A DNA stretch of 64,000 bases from Perognathus longimembris pacificus (taxonomy: Eukaryota > Chordata > Mammalia > Rodentia > Heteromyidae): NCBI RefSeq assembly GCF_023159225.1, contig NC_063188.1, forward strand, positions 31,245,626 through 31,309,625, read 5' to 3'. The notes under the pieces were generated by a model. The model was not told where the DNA came from and searched no databases. It saw only the letters and a list, made by a program, of their open reading frames with translations. The position numbers and the translations under genes were made by a program. Shown here in pieces: positions 49,366 through 63,832 of this stretch (position 1 is its first letter; each line of letters begins with the position of its first letter).

Positions 49366-52300
49366 AGATATTTATGTTCAAGATGGCAGGAAGGAATGTG
49401 AGGATTTCAAGGTACAATATATTTTAAATTGTGATTAGGTCATGGAGCATCAACTCCACAGCTATCCATTTAAAACATCAAACTTTGGTACTGAGAACTG
49501 AAATTAACATAATTTCTCCTGTAAAAAATACACTAGGACTGGCATATTTTCTTTATCCTGTGATAAATATTATTGCAGAAAACATATTTTATTCTTCTTT
49601 TTCTTACATTTTTATTAACATAAAATACTTGTTCATGGGGCTTTACTATGATAATTCCATACATACCTACAGTGCACCCTAATCAAATCCACCCCTCTTT
49701 TGCCTAACTTCTTTATACTCTTTTCAAACAATATCAATAGGTTTCATTTTTCTATTTTTGTACAGGTATATAAAGTACTTCGACCACATTGACCTTGCTT
49801 AACTTTCTCTGTTAAACAATGCTGAGAGCATGCAAAAACAACTTAGATTCTTAGTTTATGGAATACTTGTTTCTGGAAGATTTCTACAAACTGACCAAAG
49901 TAGTTGATTAAGTCTAGCAATTTGTTTACTGAAACTTACTTCAAAGCCTTGACCTTGCTGTATACACCAATTCAGAAATATTTTTGTATAGTGTGACAAA
50001 GGTTAACCCATTCCATGCCTTGCAGGGTCTGTTACAATGTTAGATAAACTGAGACTGCTAATCCTATATTCATCCTTGATATTCCTTGCTCCAAACACTT
50101 GTAAGATGTAGCTCATTCTTATTTCTGTGAGTTTAGTAACATTAGCTTTGCTTAACAGGCTTTCTAGTGGTCTTTGGAGAAGTCAATGGCTATACTCCTC
50201 TTTCCAGGCTGAGAACTATTATGTGTCATATTTCTAAACTTGTAAAAATACAGATGGCTGGATAGTGAGTAAAGCATGTTCTTTTTGTCTTACCAAAGTT
50301 AGCTATTTTTAAGACATCTATGATACCACACATTGGACCACAGGAGGTAGAGCTTGACCTGAGTAGGCTATAAAGTCTTGTTTAAAATGCAGATTTGAGT
50401 TTTATTCTTGATCTATTTTGCAAGTTGAGCTCATGAGCTTGCATTCTATCTAATAAGAATTCTCAGGCAATACCGATGCACACTAAAGGATAAGAACCAT
50501 AAGGTCAATCAACAACAACAAATACAAGAAATAAAAAAACAAACCCAGCAATTGATCAATAGCACATGAAGTTTCTTTAGGCACAAATCAGGTTATAATC
50601 GTATCAGAATTTTTACCACATATATATACATATATGTTATTATATTCTGAATTGTGAAATTGAATACAAAAGTTAAACCATGTCTGTGAAGTGGAATGGA
50701 ATCTAGACACTATTTGGAATCAAATACACTAATATCAAAGAAGCTACAAGTAAGACATAATTCAGATGAGAGGAGGTATCATACACTTCAATATTAATTA
50801 CATAGCCATCAGATTAGTATGTTAAAAGAATGATTCCATTTTAATCCCCATTCAGGCAACTAAAATAGGCCAAAATTTTTGATAAGCTCAGGCTGTGTCT
50901 ATACAGAATAGTCAGTTCCATTAAATCAGACCCTGTAGGCTAACAAGAACTACATAATGCAAAGTGCAATCTCCCTAGCATCTTAACAACACTACAAGAT
51001 ACAGTTCTCCAGTCTTAAGTGAATGACTCCCATGGGATTGGTCCTAATTCAACTTATCGGTCCTAATTCAACTTATCTGTCCAATTCAGCTCATTCATAA
51101 AATGCTTTAGTCAAGCATTTTAGTTATATGTCTCTACTCTTAGAAGTCCTGTCAAACCTTCAAATTACTTAATAGAAAACTCAAAACCTTCCAGCAGAAA
51201 TCTACTTCTCCTCAAAGACAGTATCTTCATCTTTTTACCTACGCACATAATATGTTAAGCCTACAACTGTTTTGTATTTCATCCTTTACTCTAACATCCA
51301 GTAATATAAACATTTTAAGACCTTGAATCTAATTTCATTCTTATTACCTCTACCTCACTTCCAGCTCTCATCTCTGGCCTGATGTTGAATTATTTCCCAA
51401 ACGAGCCATACTTCATCTAGTCTTGCCTTCTGTTCTTAATTCTGGACATTTGCTATTAGATTAGTTTTCATTAAAGTATAAGTTTTAATCACCTAACTGT
51501 AGTGCTCCAAGCCACTTCAAGGAATCCCCACTGCATACTGGAAGAGCTAGATTCTTTAGAATATCATTTGAAAACCTCTAGGATTTGGCTCCAACTTAAT
51601 CTTAACTCCTATGATTTTTTTCTTATATATCAATCTTTATTCAAACCCACATTCCTAAGCCCTTCCACTCCTCACCAACATGACCTCAGTTACATTTTTC
51701 CTTTTTCTAAGAATGCCTTTTTCCTTCACAGGTCCAAATTTCATCTATTCTAGAAGATCTAGGTCAAATGCTGACCTTAATGTGATGCATTTTCTAATTT
51801 AATATTCAACAAACATGTATCAAGTACTAATTTGGTACTAAGCACTGAATTTAAACCTTTGTGACAAAGAACCTCTTTCCTTTTCCCTCTACATCTTAAG
51901 GCATTTTCTTTCCTCTAAATTTTTATAGAAAATGAATGGATGTAATGATATGTAATACTCTCTACACCATATTGTACTTCTTTATAGTCATCCCTAACTT
52001 CCCCTATTAGGTTGAACTAATTTCCTAGGACTATTAAGACTTATTTAAAAAACATGTTAAATAAGTGAATATCTAGTCACCTTATTTCCACAGAACAAGA
52101 TCATTTATTTATTTTCTAATTTAATGAAATATTTTGGCCGTTATTTAGACTTAGTTTTAATTTCATAAGAAAAAATGTTAGATGTGATCTCAAAAAGAAA
52201 GTCTGTATCTCAAGAGAAAATAAAACCCAACACACAAGTCATCGTGGAAGGTTGTTGTTTAAAATAACTGACTTACCTAAAAAATAATAGCTATTTACTC

Positions 52301-52429
52301 AGTATTATGCAAGTATAACATTAATTAAAGTGTCCATCAGTCAGGAAATGATGGCATTTTCTTCCTATTTTCAGCATTAATTAAATTCAATGAGGTAAAA
52401 TACAGGTTGAAAATGAAGAACAATACGAA
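49366..52429. other. PAK3 intron, almost repeat-free
   Basis: 3 kb without SINE or exon. An L1-like minus snippet (about 49590-49830, ACTTGTTCATGGGGCTTTAC ... GTATATAAAGTACTTCGACC) and an old-repeat snippet near 51800 (CATGTATCAAGTACTAATTTG) are possible. A 19 bp unit is tandemly repeated at about 51039-51080. Confidence 0.4.
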
Positions 52430-52560
52430 AAGGAGTAGTTGGGAAGCATGGGTAAGGGAGGGGTGACACTGATCAAGATTCATTATATTCATAAACTGCT
52501 TTGTTAAACAACAACATCTTTGTGGAAATTCTTAAAGATAATAACAAGAAATAAAAAATG
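52430..52560 (+). repeat. L1 3'UTR fragment
   Basis: GGTAAGGGAGGGGTGACACT GATCAAGATTCATTATATTC ATAAACTGCTTTGTTAAAC then an A-rich tail. Confidence 0.65.
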
Positions 52561-52864
52561 CATATTGATCAGAGGATGCTATCATTCATGCTCACTTTTA
52601 TTTCCTTCGTTTTTTGCATTCTTTTTAGTATAACACAGAAAGCTGCCATTACAAGGAAGAAGGGGCAGTAAGCAGTCAGATGTTCTGTTTGGGGAACCTT
52701 TGTGAAGCATAATATCAGGGCCTAATGTGTGAAGAAACTCAGTTTTCTTCTTGTTGCCAAATAAAAATAATAATATTAACATCAATCTATCATTGGTAAA
52801 CATATATTGTAGGCTTAATACTGAATTAAGTATATTCATTATTACATTTTGTATGTATAAATGT

Positions 52865-53100
52865 CTCAGGAGACTGAGCGCTAGTGGATCATGCCTATAA
52901 TCTTAGCTGCTCTAGAGATCTAAGGATCATGGTTCAATGTCAGCTAGGACAGGAAAGTCTGTGAGATTTTTATCTCCAGTTAATCACCAGAAAACTGGAA
53001 GTGGAGCTGTTGCTCAAAGTGTTAGAGCACTACCCTTGAGCAAAAGAGCATGGAGGTAGCACCCAGGCCCTGAGTTCAAGGCCCACAACTGACCAAAAAA
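52865..53100 (+). repeat. B1-ID chimeric SINE
   Basis: GAGCGCTAGTGGATCATGCC, TCACCAGAAAACTGGAAGTG, GAGCTGTTGCTCAAAGTG, GAGTTCAAGGCCCACAACTG, tail CCAAAAAAC. Confidence 0.87.
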
Positions 53101-53261
53101 CAGTCTGAGGAGGTAGATATTCTTATTCCTGTTTAATAACGAGAAAAGAGAAATGCAAAGAAATTAAGTTACTTTTCTAAAAGCACATAATAAGTAAGTG
53201 GAGGACTCAGAGGAAAATCCTCTTCAGAGATTTCATGCTTGTTTTACAGTTTTACTTTTTT

Positions 53262-53345
53262 CTTTTTTATGTGCTATTGGGAGTTGAACTCAGGGTCTTA
53301 TACATACTAAGTATATATTCCTCCACTAAAGCGTACATTCAACAC
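53262..53345 (-). repeat. Degenerate tRNA-derived SINE fragment
   Basis: GTGCTATTGGGAGTTGAACT CAGGGTCTTATACATAC ... CCACTAAAGCGTACATTC. Confidence 0.55.
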
Positions 53346-53459
53346 CTGTACATTCTTTTCATCTGTGGTAAATATATAGAAATTATCAGATGAATGTTCT
53401 TACCATTACTGAAATGTTGGTGTCTATTTCAATAATATTAAGAACATTCATATTACTGG

Positions 53460-53930
53460 CTATTTATCTCTAGAATTCTTTTCACCTTCTTAAATTGAAA
53501 TTTGTACCTAATTCCCTTTGCCCTAGTTCCCCTGACAGCCATCATTCTACTTTGCCACTATGAACTTAACTCCTATATGAGCCTTAGAATCATGCAGTAT
53601 TTGGCTTTATGTATCTGGATTATTTCACTTAGTGTTGAGTCCTCAAAGTTCAACCATATTATTGCATGTTCACACTTTTCTTCCTTTTTAATGTCCAATT
53701 ATGTTCTATTGTTTTCCTAGACTGTATTTCATTACTTCACCTGTTTCTGATTATTGTGCTGATTCTACCTTTTGGCTATTGTGAATAATGTTGCTATAAA
53801 GCATGAATGTGTGAATAACCTCTTTAAGACCTTCTGGATATTAGCCAGAAATAGAATAGTAGAATTGCACGATAATTTTATTTTTAATTTTTGAGAACCT
53901 GCCATATTAGTTCACATCCATTATGCTTTA
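53460..53930 (-). repeat. Old L1 3' region
   Basis: Reads as the reverse complement of an old L1 tail: TCCCCTGACAGCCATCATTC, CTGGATTATTTCACTTAGTG, TTTGGCTATTGTGAATAATG TTGC, GCCATATTAGTTCACATCC. Confidence 0.75.
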
Positions 53931-54229
53931 CTATTAATGATGTACTGTTATTACAATGGATGCCCAGGGTGACATCAAGCATAACAGTATTTGTCTTCTA
54001 TAAAACTTTAAAAAATCAGCTTAGTTGTCCATGAATCTGTAAACAGACAGGAAATTTGTACTAATGCCAATCATTTCACCTTTAAAGAAGCAAATGACTA
54101 AGGGGATAATTTTTTATCAGAATATCAAAATGAAAATCCACAGAAAAGGAAGAGTAATTCCAAGAAATAGATAACATGTTTTTCAATTCTCTGGCAAGAC
54201 TATATGACTTTGAATAAAGTCATCTCCCC

Positions 54230-54345
54230 CAATATTTAAAATATGTAGTGTTCTGATCATAGACAAGTTATTTCTTCTCTTGGTACTTCACTTTCCTCAT
54301 CTGTAAAATGATGACAACTAGATTGTCAAAAATAATTAAGTGAAT
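54230..54345 (+). repeat. MIR relic
   Basis: GACAAGTTATTTCTTCTCTTGG then CACTTTCCTCATCTGTAAAATGATG, the MIR core. Confidence 0.75.
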
Positions 54346-54474
54346 ATAAAAATAACATTAGCCCATATTGCACATTGTAGATACATATAATCATTCAATA
54401 AAGAGAAATTGCTACTAATATAAATATTATTTTATAGACTCTATATAAAAATAAGCGAGCATGGATTCATAGCA

Positions 54475-54880
54475 CCTTTATATTAAATAGCCCTCCAACT
54501 GGAAATAGTCTGAGTGTTTACAAGATAAATGGTTAAACAGTGATATAATCATACTATGTAATGCTACTCAGCAAGAAAACAAATAACTGATATTAAAACT
54601 TAGATGATTCCTAAGAGAAGTATACTGAGTGGAAAAACAAATCCCATAAAGTCATATATTACATTATTTCATTTACATGAAATGTCCAAGAAGGGAATCT
54701 TTAAAGGCCAAATGAACATGTGCTTGGGAGCTAGGATGGCAATGGGAGGGATTAACAAATAGAAGCAGTCATGAGTGATTTTACTTGGGGTGTTGGACAT
54801 GTTCTAAAACCTGATTATGATAGTAAACATGATGTATAAATTTACTGAAATTCACTAGCTTGTTAAATGAGATAGATTTT
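54475..54880 (+). repeat. Old L1 3' region
   Basis: ACTGGAAATAGTCTGAGTG, GATAAATGGTTAAACAGTG, ATGTAATGCTACTCAGC, CATTTACATGAAATGTCCAAG and GGTGTTGGACATGTTCTAAAAC in L1 order. Confidence 0.7.
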
Positions 54881-55010
54881 ATGTCTCTAAATGATGCCTT
54901 TAAAGGCTGCTTTAAAAAGATTTTGTATCTAAATACCGCATGTATACAATCATATTCTGTTGGATCTTAGGGAACAGCAATAAAAAGAGAGAATTCTTTT
55001 TTTCACTTAC

Positions 55011-55048
55011 CGAAGCGTGTGCTGCTATGTACCCATGCGCACTTTTAT
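55011..55048 (-). CDS. PAK3: PAK3 exon: 38 nt, end of autoinhibitory region
   Basis: 38 nt: completes Asp, then KSAHGYIAAHAS. Acceptor CATTTCAG|AT, donor TCG|GTAAGTG. Human PAK3 reads IAAHPS here (from memory), so Pro to Ala is one of few differences seen. A very short exon with a 7.4 kb intron on its 3' side. Confidence 0.95.
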
Positions 55049-55435
55049 CTGAAATGAGAATAACGAAGTTAACTTGGTGTCATAAGTATCACCTGAAAGG
55101 CTGTATGCCTTTGACCAGAAGAAAATTTGCTATTCAATAAATAATGTGCAAAGTCATTTTCATCTTAAAATATCTCCCATCATTTATGTTCTCACCAAGT
55201 CATTCTAAAAACCTTCAGATAGCCCATGAGTGGGCCTCACGTAAATGGAAGAATATCAAAATTACTTCTTCCTGATTGCTGTGATTATATATGTGTATAT
55301 TCTGGATTGCTTCACATTTCCACTCTTTCTGTGCCTTTGATCTCCTTTCCATTCTTTCCTTTTACCTTTCCTTCTGGTGCTCATCTTTTCTTTTCCCCTT
55401 CCTAGCGAATAAATTAGTTTCAACACTATATCATT

Positions 55436-55895
55436 CAGAAAATATATGATGAAACTTGATAAGACAAGTGTGGAAAGGGGTTGAGGGGTAAAGAAGAATG
55501 ATGGAAAGGGTAATTGATCAAGATGCACTTTGTACATAAACATGTTAAAATAGTACAAGAAATGTATCCAATGCCTAACGTATGAAACTGTAACCTCTAT
55601 GTACATCAGTTTTATAATAAAAACTTAAAAAAATAAAATAAAACACCCCTGTACAACTATTTCAAGAGAGTTAAAAAGTTGAGAGACAAAGGATGAAAAG
55701 ACAAACCACTCCAAAAGCAATACCATTTGGTGTGAACCAATTGAACAACTCATGGAGGGAGAGGGAAAGGGGGAGGGGGAATGAGGGAGGAGGTAACAAA
55801 TAGTACAAGAAATGTACCCAAGATCTAACGTATGAAACTGTAACCTCTCGGTACATCAATTTGACAATAAAATTTAAAAAATGCAGATAGAATAA
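55436..55895 (+). repeat. Two young-type L1 3' ends in tandem
   Basis: First about 55436-55645 ending GTACATCAGTTTTATAATAA AAAC; second about 55675-55885 ending GTACATCAATTTGACAATAA AATT. Each has the G-rich tract, AACGTATGAAACTGTAACCTC and an A-rich tail. Both 5'-truncated and in the same orientation. Confidence 0.8.
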
Positions 55896-58168
<2,273 letters not shown>

Positions 58169-58213
58169 CTCTGGGAGCTTCCCTGGGCACATCTGTGAGC
58201 CATAGAGATCTGG
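58169..58213 (-). CDS. PAK3: PAK3 cassette exon b (15 aa)
   Basis: 45 nt, phase 0 at both ends: PDLYGSQMCPGKLPE. Acceptor CCATTACAG|CCA, donor GAG|GTGCGTC. This is the known alternative insert of PAK3 between GEFT and GIPEQW. In vertebrates it changes the autoinhibitory region, weakening Cdc42/Rac dependence and giving high basal activity in the brain (established, from memory). The donor is weaker than those of the constant exons, fitting regulated use. Confidence 0.93.
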
Positions 58214-58227
58214 CTGTAATGGACGTA

Positions 58228-58248
58228 AATAAAGAAAGAAAAGAAAGT
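58228..58248 (-). promoter_or_regulatory. CU-rich splice regulatory tract upstream of exon b
   Basis: On the minus strand the sequence before the acceptor reads AACTTTCTTTTCTTTCTTTA, ending about 15 nt before the exon. Runs of CTTTCT / TTCTTT are the kind of site bound by PTB-family repressors at neuronal cassette exons. Inference. Confidence 0.4.
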
Positions 58249-59784
58249 TAAAACAGAATGTGGGACAACTTAGAAGGTGGGAGGAGATGAAACCAATGGG
58301 TCTGAATGGGGGGGTCCCTTTTAAAGTGGGGCTGTTATGAAAATAGGGAGGTATTAACTAAATTAGGGACAGGACAGGCTACAGGACAACAGGCTTAAGA
58401 GAACAGAGAAAGCAACAGTGTTCCAAAGTTTGGATGTATAATTCCACTTTGGGCCAGATTCTTCTTCCATAAATAGGCATTAATAAGAATTACCCTTAAA
58501 CAATTGGAAGGATTACTAAAAGAAGACACATGAATTTTCAGGGAAGAAGGATGGCATCATGAAAAACTTTGACAATAATTTGTAAGTTGTTTTTATAAGT
58601 GGGTGATCACAGATAGCCAATGGCCATGTGATAACACTTATAAATTTCAATTCCCAATTCTGGTTAACCAATTTCAGTTTCACATTGGAAGTGTCTGTGT
58701 GGATATAGTTCAAAGGATGTATGGAAATACTGAACTTTTGTTCTCATTGTCATGATTCTTTTATATTTTCTGGCTGAAGTCATGGCTGGTTTAGAGAAAG
58801 CTATACAAAAGATGTTCCCACACCACCAGACTCTGTGTTTTAAGTTTCTTATATATTTAGACCAAAGAAAGGGAAGATATTTCATTTTAAACCATATATG
58901 AATAATTTTAATACTATAGTTTTCAATCCCCACCTACCCACATATGAGATCAGATATTAAGATAACAGCTTGGTCTAAATTAAGGGATCTCAAACACTAC
59001 AGAAACATGCTTCCACCCAGCTACTTTGTTTGGGGAGATATGTCCTTGATTCCTGGCATTTGGGGTTACTCCAAGCACTGGGAAATGACACTTTGACATG
59101 CATTCATCACGCAGTTTGATGCTAAAGCCTTAAGCCAAAAACTGGAACTCAGGAGCCCATGCATGATCCCAGTTCTGATTCTAAGTGCAATTAATAGCAT
59201 TTGGTTAATACTATAGTGGCCAAAGGAGTTATTAATTGTTACAAATCTGGGTATGCATTGCACATAATCACTAAAAGCAGACTTCACTGGCATGATCATT
59301 ACTATAACCGTTAGAATATCTATAGTTACTATTCATCCCCATGGCACTTCTAAACTTTGGTGATAAATAGTTTTGCTATCAGTAGACAGCAGAAAAAATG
59401 CTGTCAATTGCAGAAGGTTCTCCAAACAACTATACTTACCACATGACTACATTACTGACATAATTGTTTTTTCTCAGTTGAGATAAACCACTTTATCACT
59501 GAAACCTGACAGTTAAATTTGAGTGTTTGCCACAAAGGCACATAATCAAAAACCCATCTTATTATTCCAAATTGAGGATCAATCCCCAAAGTTAGACAAC
59601 TGAAGGAGACTGAGGGGTCTGAGCATCAGAAGCAGGAGCACATATCAATGCCTGACCATGTATACAACAACAAATAGATATACAAGCTGGGGGTTGTCCA
59701 GTGTAGCCCAGGAGAATGGCAGCATGATATAACAGGCCAAGCATTTATCTTATCATAAGAAATGATAATTTATATCACTCATAC
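58249..59784. other. PAK3 intron, nothing recognised
   Basis: 1.5 kb repeat-free intron between cassette exons c and b. Confidence 0.55.
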
Positions 59785-59847
59785 CATTTTTCCCTCTGAT
59801 TGACTTGAAGCGACCGTCACAGGTCTAGAGGTCTGGAAAGGGGAGTT
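59785..59847 (-). CDS. PAK3: PAK3 cassette exon c (21 aa)
   Basis: 63 nt, phase 0 at both ends: NSPFQTSRPVTVASSQSEGK plus Met. Acceptor ATACTTCAG|AAC has a poor pyrimidine tract; donor ATG|GTATGAG is moderate. It matches the 21-residue insert of the PAK3 c isoforms as I remember it. With exon b it allows four isoforms (none, b, c, cb), all in frame. Confidence 0.93.
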
Positions 59848-60211
59848 CTGAAGTATTTGGGACAAAAATGGCAATATAAAGGGTAAGGACTTGTAATAAT
59901 TTAATACAAAAATCTCACCACCCAACCTATTTTTAGCTTCAAGGTCTAAGTGTATGCCCAGATGTACAACATTATATGGGCCACTAAGCTGTAGGGTAAT
60001 CACCAAGAAACACAGCAAGCCAATAGACAAATAGCTCACATAATAGGCTCTTGTAAGCCAACTGGATTAGATGGTTCAACAAATTTCTCAAAAGTTCAAC
60101 ATCAACAACCACAATAACCAAATTTAATAATGTGATTTCCCTAACACATAGTAACTTCATGATACTATAGCAATTGGGGCTCAATTCTAACTCCTATCAA
60201 AAATGATTATT

Positions 60212-60953
60212 ATTACAGAGATAGCGTAGGTACAACCACGGGAAGGTGATACAAGAACATTGTCAATAATAGTAGCTACAGATACACATGGGACGTTGAA
60301 AGTAGTTACAACTGTGATATAACAATCGTTTCCATAACGTGGAGTTCATTTCACTTAGCATCATCTTATGTGTTCATAAGGGTATAGCTATTGGGCTCCT
60401 GTGATCCTCTGCTGTGACTTGCCTATACCTGTACTAATTATACCCAGTAAGGGAGACCATAGAGTCCATGTTTCTTTGGGTCTGGCTCACTTCACTTAGT
60501 ATAATTTTTTCCAAGTCCTTCCATTTCCTTACAAATGGGGCAATGTCATTCTTTCTGATAGAGGCATAAAATTCCATTGTGTATATGTGCCACATTTTCC
60601 TGATCCATTTGTCTACTGAGGGGCATCCCGTGGTTGTACCTACACTATCTCTGTAATCTTATCTGAGTATATTGGAAATCATGTATACTGGTATTAGAAC
60701 TAGGAAATTGAAAGGGAATACCAAAATTGAGAGACACAGGGTAAAAAAAGAAAAACAACTACAAAAGCAAAACTGTTTGGTGTAAGTGAACTGAACACCT
60801 CATGGGGGGAAAGGGAAAGGGGGAGGAGGGTTGGGGGGTACGAGGGACGAGGTAACAAACAGTTCAAGTAATGTATCCAATGCCAACATATGAAACTGTA
60901 ACCTCTCTGTACATCAGTTTGATAATAAAAATTTGAAAAAAAAAAAAAAAAGG
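60212..60953 (+). mobile_element. 5'-inverted young-type L1 3' end
   Basis: Right part (about 60630-60953) is plus-oriented L1 3' end with GTACATCAGTTTGATAATAA and a poly(A) of about 17. Left part (60212-60632) is the adjoining upstream L1 sequence in minus orientation. About 29 bp around TGGTTGTACCTAC-CTATCTCTGTAAT occurs in both halves (60212-60240 inverted, 60633-60661 direct). Target duplication not found. Confidence 0.8.
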
Positions 60954-63393
60954 GCATTCTGTAGGACAGGCCTATCTGTCTGTTTCTTGCTGCTGGAATC
61001 TGGAAACCTGATGGTAAAATTGGCAATGTGATGATTTGTTTGATATTTCCAAAACTCCACACTGGGATGTATTTAAAATTGGAAAAGCCTTAAAACATGA
61101 CTTAGAAAGTTTATCTGTATGATGTCATTTAATTTCTATGCTATTTTGAAATTTGCATGTAATTTTTAAAGTAAAATTATTAAGTCTGAAAAAATGATTA
61201 TTAAAAGCTTATTATCTTTTGGTATTCTAAGGGTTAAATTTAATATAAATAGAAACCATAAGTTAAAATAATAAAGTGGAAAAATTTGGGGATCTTTAAA
61301 ATAATGTGTAGGGACAATGTACAAGTTATAAAAAATCAAGGTGACAATAATGTACTTTAGATTTCCAAATTCAGCCAGTGTCTATGTATGTAGTCAATGG
61401 ATTCCTATTAATGGACCATTTATAAAATATCTTTTTTATTGCAAATTGTTTTTCAGTGGGTTGGTTTGGTTTGGTTGTGTCAAAAACTACTGTTTATGAT
61501 CTGAAAGACTGTCCCTTACATACCCCCTTCTATCTCTCTCCAGCACACTGCATTCTAATTAAGAACAAAGTACAAATGACTGATGCTTCAGTCAGCAATA
61601 TGGTGATGACTCACTTTCCCTTCATTTCTATTCAGAATACAGAAAGAACAAAGAAAAATCTAAAGGTAGTTGTGTCATATGGTGTCAGGTAAGGTGGAAA
61701 AATGTGAGAAGAAAAAAAATTGGGAAAGCACCAAAATGATAGATGAGATAAATAGAGGAATATTTCATGCAGAAACAAAAAGGAAGAAAAAAATTTAAAA
61801 AATATTGAGTGACAATAAAAATAAGAAATTTCAACAGAAGACAAGCACAGAAGGTAAAGTTAAAAACTGGAAAGATAATGTTCTTTAAAAAGAAGGGTTA
61901 TTAGGCAAAACATCTATAAATCTTAATGGGCTTCCTCTCTCAAACGTTAGAATGTTTGAGAAATGGTCATCTCTTTTATTGATTTTTAAAATATATAATT
62001 CATCAAGTTATAAAAACCACTTTTATCTGGTGGGGCTGATGTGTAGTGGTGGTGTTAATGTTGAGATTATAGTTTCTAAATATAGCTAAGAGAATGTTCT
62101 CATAACGTTATAAAGGTTGAGCTCAATGCCTTTTGAATAATGTCTCTAACTGCAATAATGACAGTGCTTCAATCTTACTGATCTCAATTTTAACAATGTC
62201 ATTTTTTTAAAGTTCCTTTCTGCTTGCTACTGAAAATACAGAGGTTATCGGCATTGTCAGGGGCTGAGAAATTTACTGTGTTTTCATTTTTCATATTGCT
62301 TACTTTCAGAATGAGCAAACACGACAGTTCAGCTGTCAATTCAGTGGCATACTTTACTTCTCCAAATCAAATTGATTTGTCCCTTTTTTTCCACTTAGTA
62401 ATATAACAGTCTATTCATTATCCATCACGTTATGAGGCCAGATATCTAACTCTTCAATATCAACAATTTTCTTTGGCTTAAGAAGGTAAGATCAGATGAT
62501 AATGCTTCTAAGTTCTTTGCTCAATTCATTTAAAACTACTCATTATTTTAGAATGCATACTTTCACTGAATTCCTTACTAGTATAGAAAAAATGTTGTTG
62601 ATCTTTCTGCTGATACATTTCTAGCAACATCCTTTCCCTAACCTGGTTGAAAAAAGGAGATGCTAGATCTTTTCTTAAAGAATAATATGACATAGATCTG
62701 AGGTCCTGTACTAGTTAAGCACTAGAAATATCAAAGATTGGCTTGGTTTATTACTGTTATGCCTAGAGAATCCATATTTGTTTTTATTATGAATTACTTT
62801 GATATAAAGTAAGCACATAACCACTAAGATACATAAATAGTATATATATAATGTATGTATGTATATATCCAGCCATATTTTTTCCTGAATGAGTCTTTTA
62901 ATGTCTCTGAAATATAATTATTAATATCTTAAGAATAATCTGTTTTCTTCTAAATAAATGGAAAAACAGGTCAATTTGAAAGAGATTTTTAGTGAGCAGG
63001 GTTAACTGACCTGGGCAATTCAGGTCCCAATGCAAAGCCTCAACTATTCAAATAAATAGCCTTCACTGGTCAAGTTGAGTGCGTGATTTCTGATTCACTT
63101 TACAGGTTCAGGCAGAGTATACTAGGCCTATGTGTTGTGCACCATGGTAACTAAAATTGTCAATCAAGTAGAAGACTATATAGTAATCATCCATTTTGGT
63201 TATGATGAACAAAATAAATTTTCAAATGCTGTTAGTTTCTATTTCTATCTATGATTGCCTAAGCAAAGTACTTGAAATTGTCAAAAAAAATCAGTTTTTC
63301 CATTTTGGGGTATGGGATTTTTTTTCCTGAAACCTATTATCATAAATGGTTGGTTTTTCATGGCTCACAAAACAAAATAAGAAGCTTACTTAC
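60954..63393. other. PAK3 intron, nothing recognised
   Basis: 2.4 kb of AT-rich sequence without SINEs; a TA-rich run lies at 62837-62865. No exon seen. Confidence 0.5.
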
Positions 63394-63494
63394 AGTGAAC
63401 TCCCCGGTGACTGCATCAAACCCCACATGAATCGTATGCTCAAAGTCTGAAGGAAGAGATATCTCTGGGCGCTCTTTCTCTTTCTTCTTATTGG
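63394..63494 (-). CDS. PAK3: PAK3 exon: p21-binding (CRIB) domain
   Basis: 101 nt: completes Thr, then [19 protein letters not shown] and [14 protein letters not shown]. Acceptor CCTTTAG|CC, donor [26 protein letters not shown] is the CRIB motif (consensus ISxPxxFxHxxHVG) that contacts Cdc42/Rac1-GTP, with all consensus residues present. The upstream coding exon(s) lie to the right of the window. Confidence 0.97.
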
Positions 63495-63699
63495 CTAAAG
63501 GCAAAATGTTAACATGTATTTATTTGAGGCATAGTTTTGGCTGCCATAAGTTGTATAAGTAGGCTCATTCAAACAATTATAAAGTTGAAAGACAATTGAT
63601 TACAACATAGTTTTACCAGTATTTAACTCCAGGAATTCCAGTCTTATTAGAAAGGGTGGCTGAGAATTTGATGCAAAGAATTTTGTTTATATGACTCAA

Positions 63700-63832
63700 A
63701 AATTTCTTGTATACCTGTAATCCCAGCACTTGGGAAGAGAAGGTAGGGGGATTAAGAATTAGAGAAATGGCTACATAAGGAGTTTTAGGACATGCTGGGT
63801 TACATAATGAGACCCTGTCTCAAAAATAAATT
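63700..63832 (+). repeat. B1-type SINE
   Basis: TTGTATACCTGTAATCCCAG CACTTGGGAAGAG then GCTGGGTTACATAATGAGAC CCTGTCTCAAAAATAAA, a classical 7SL-derived B1 with its A-rich end. Confidence 0.85.
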
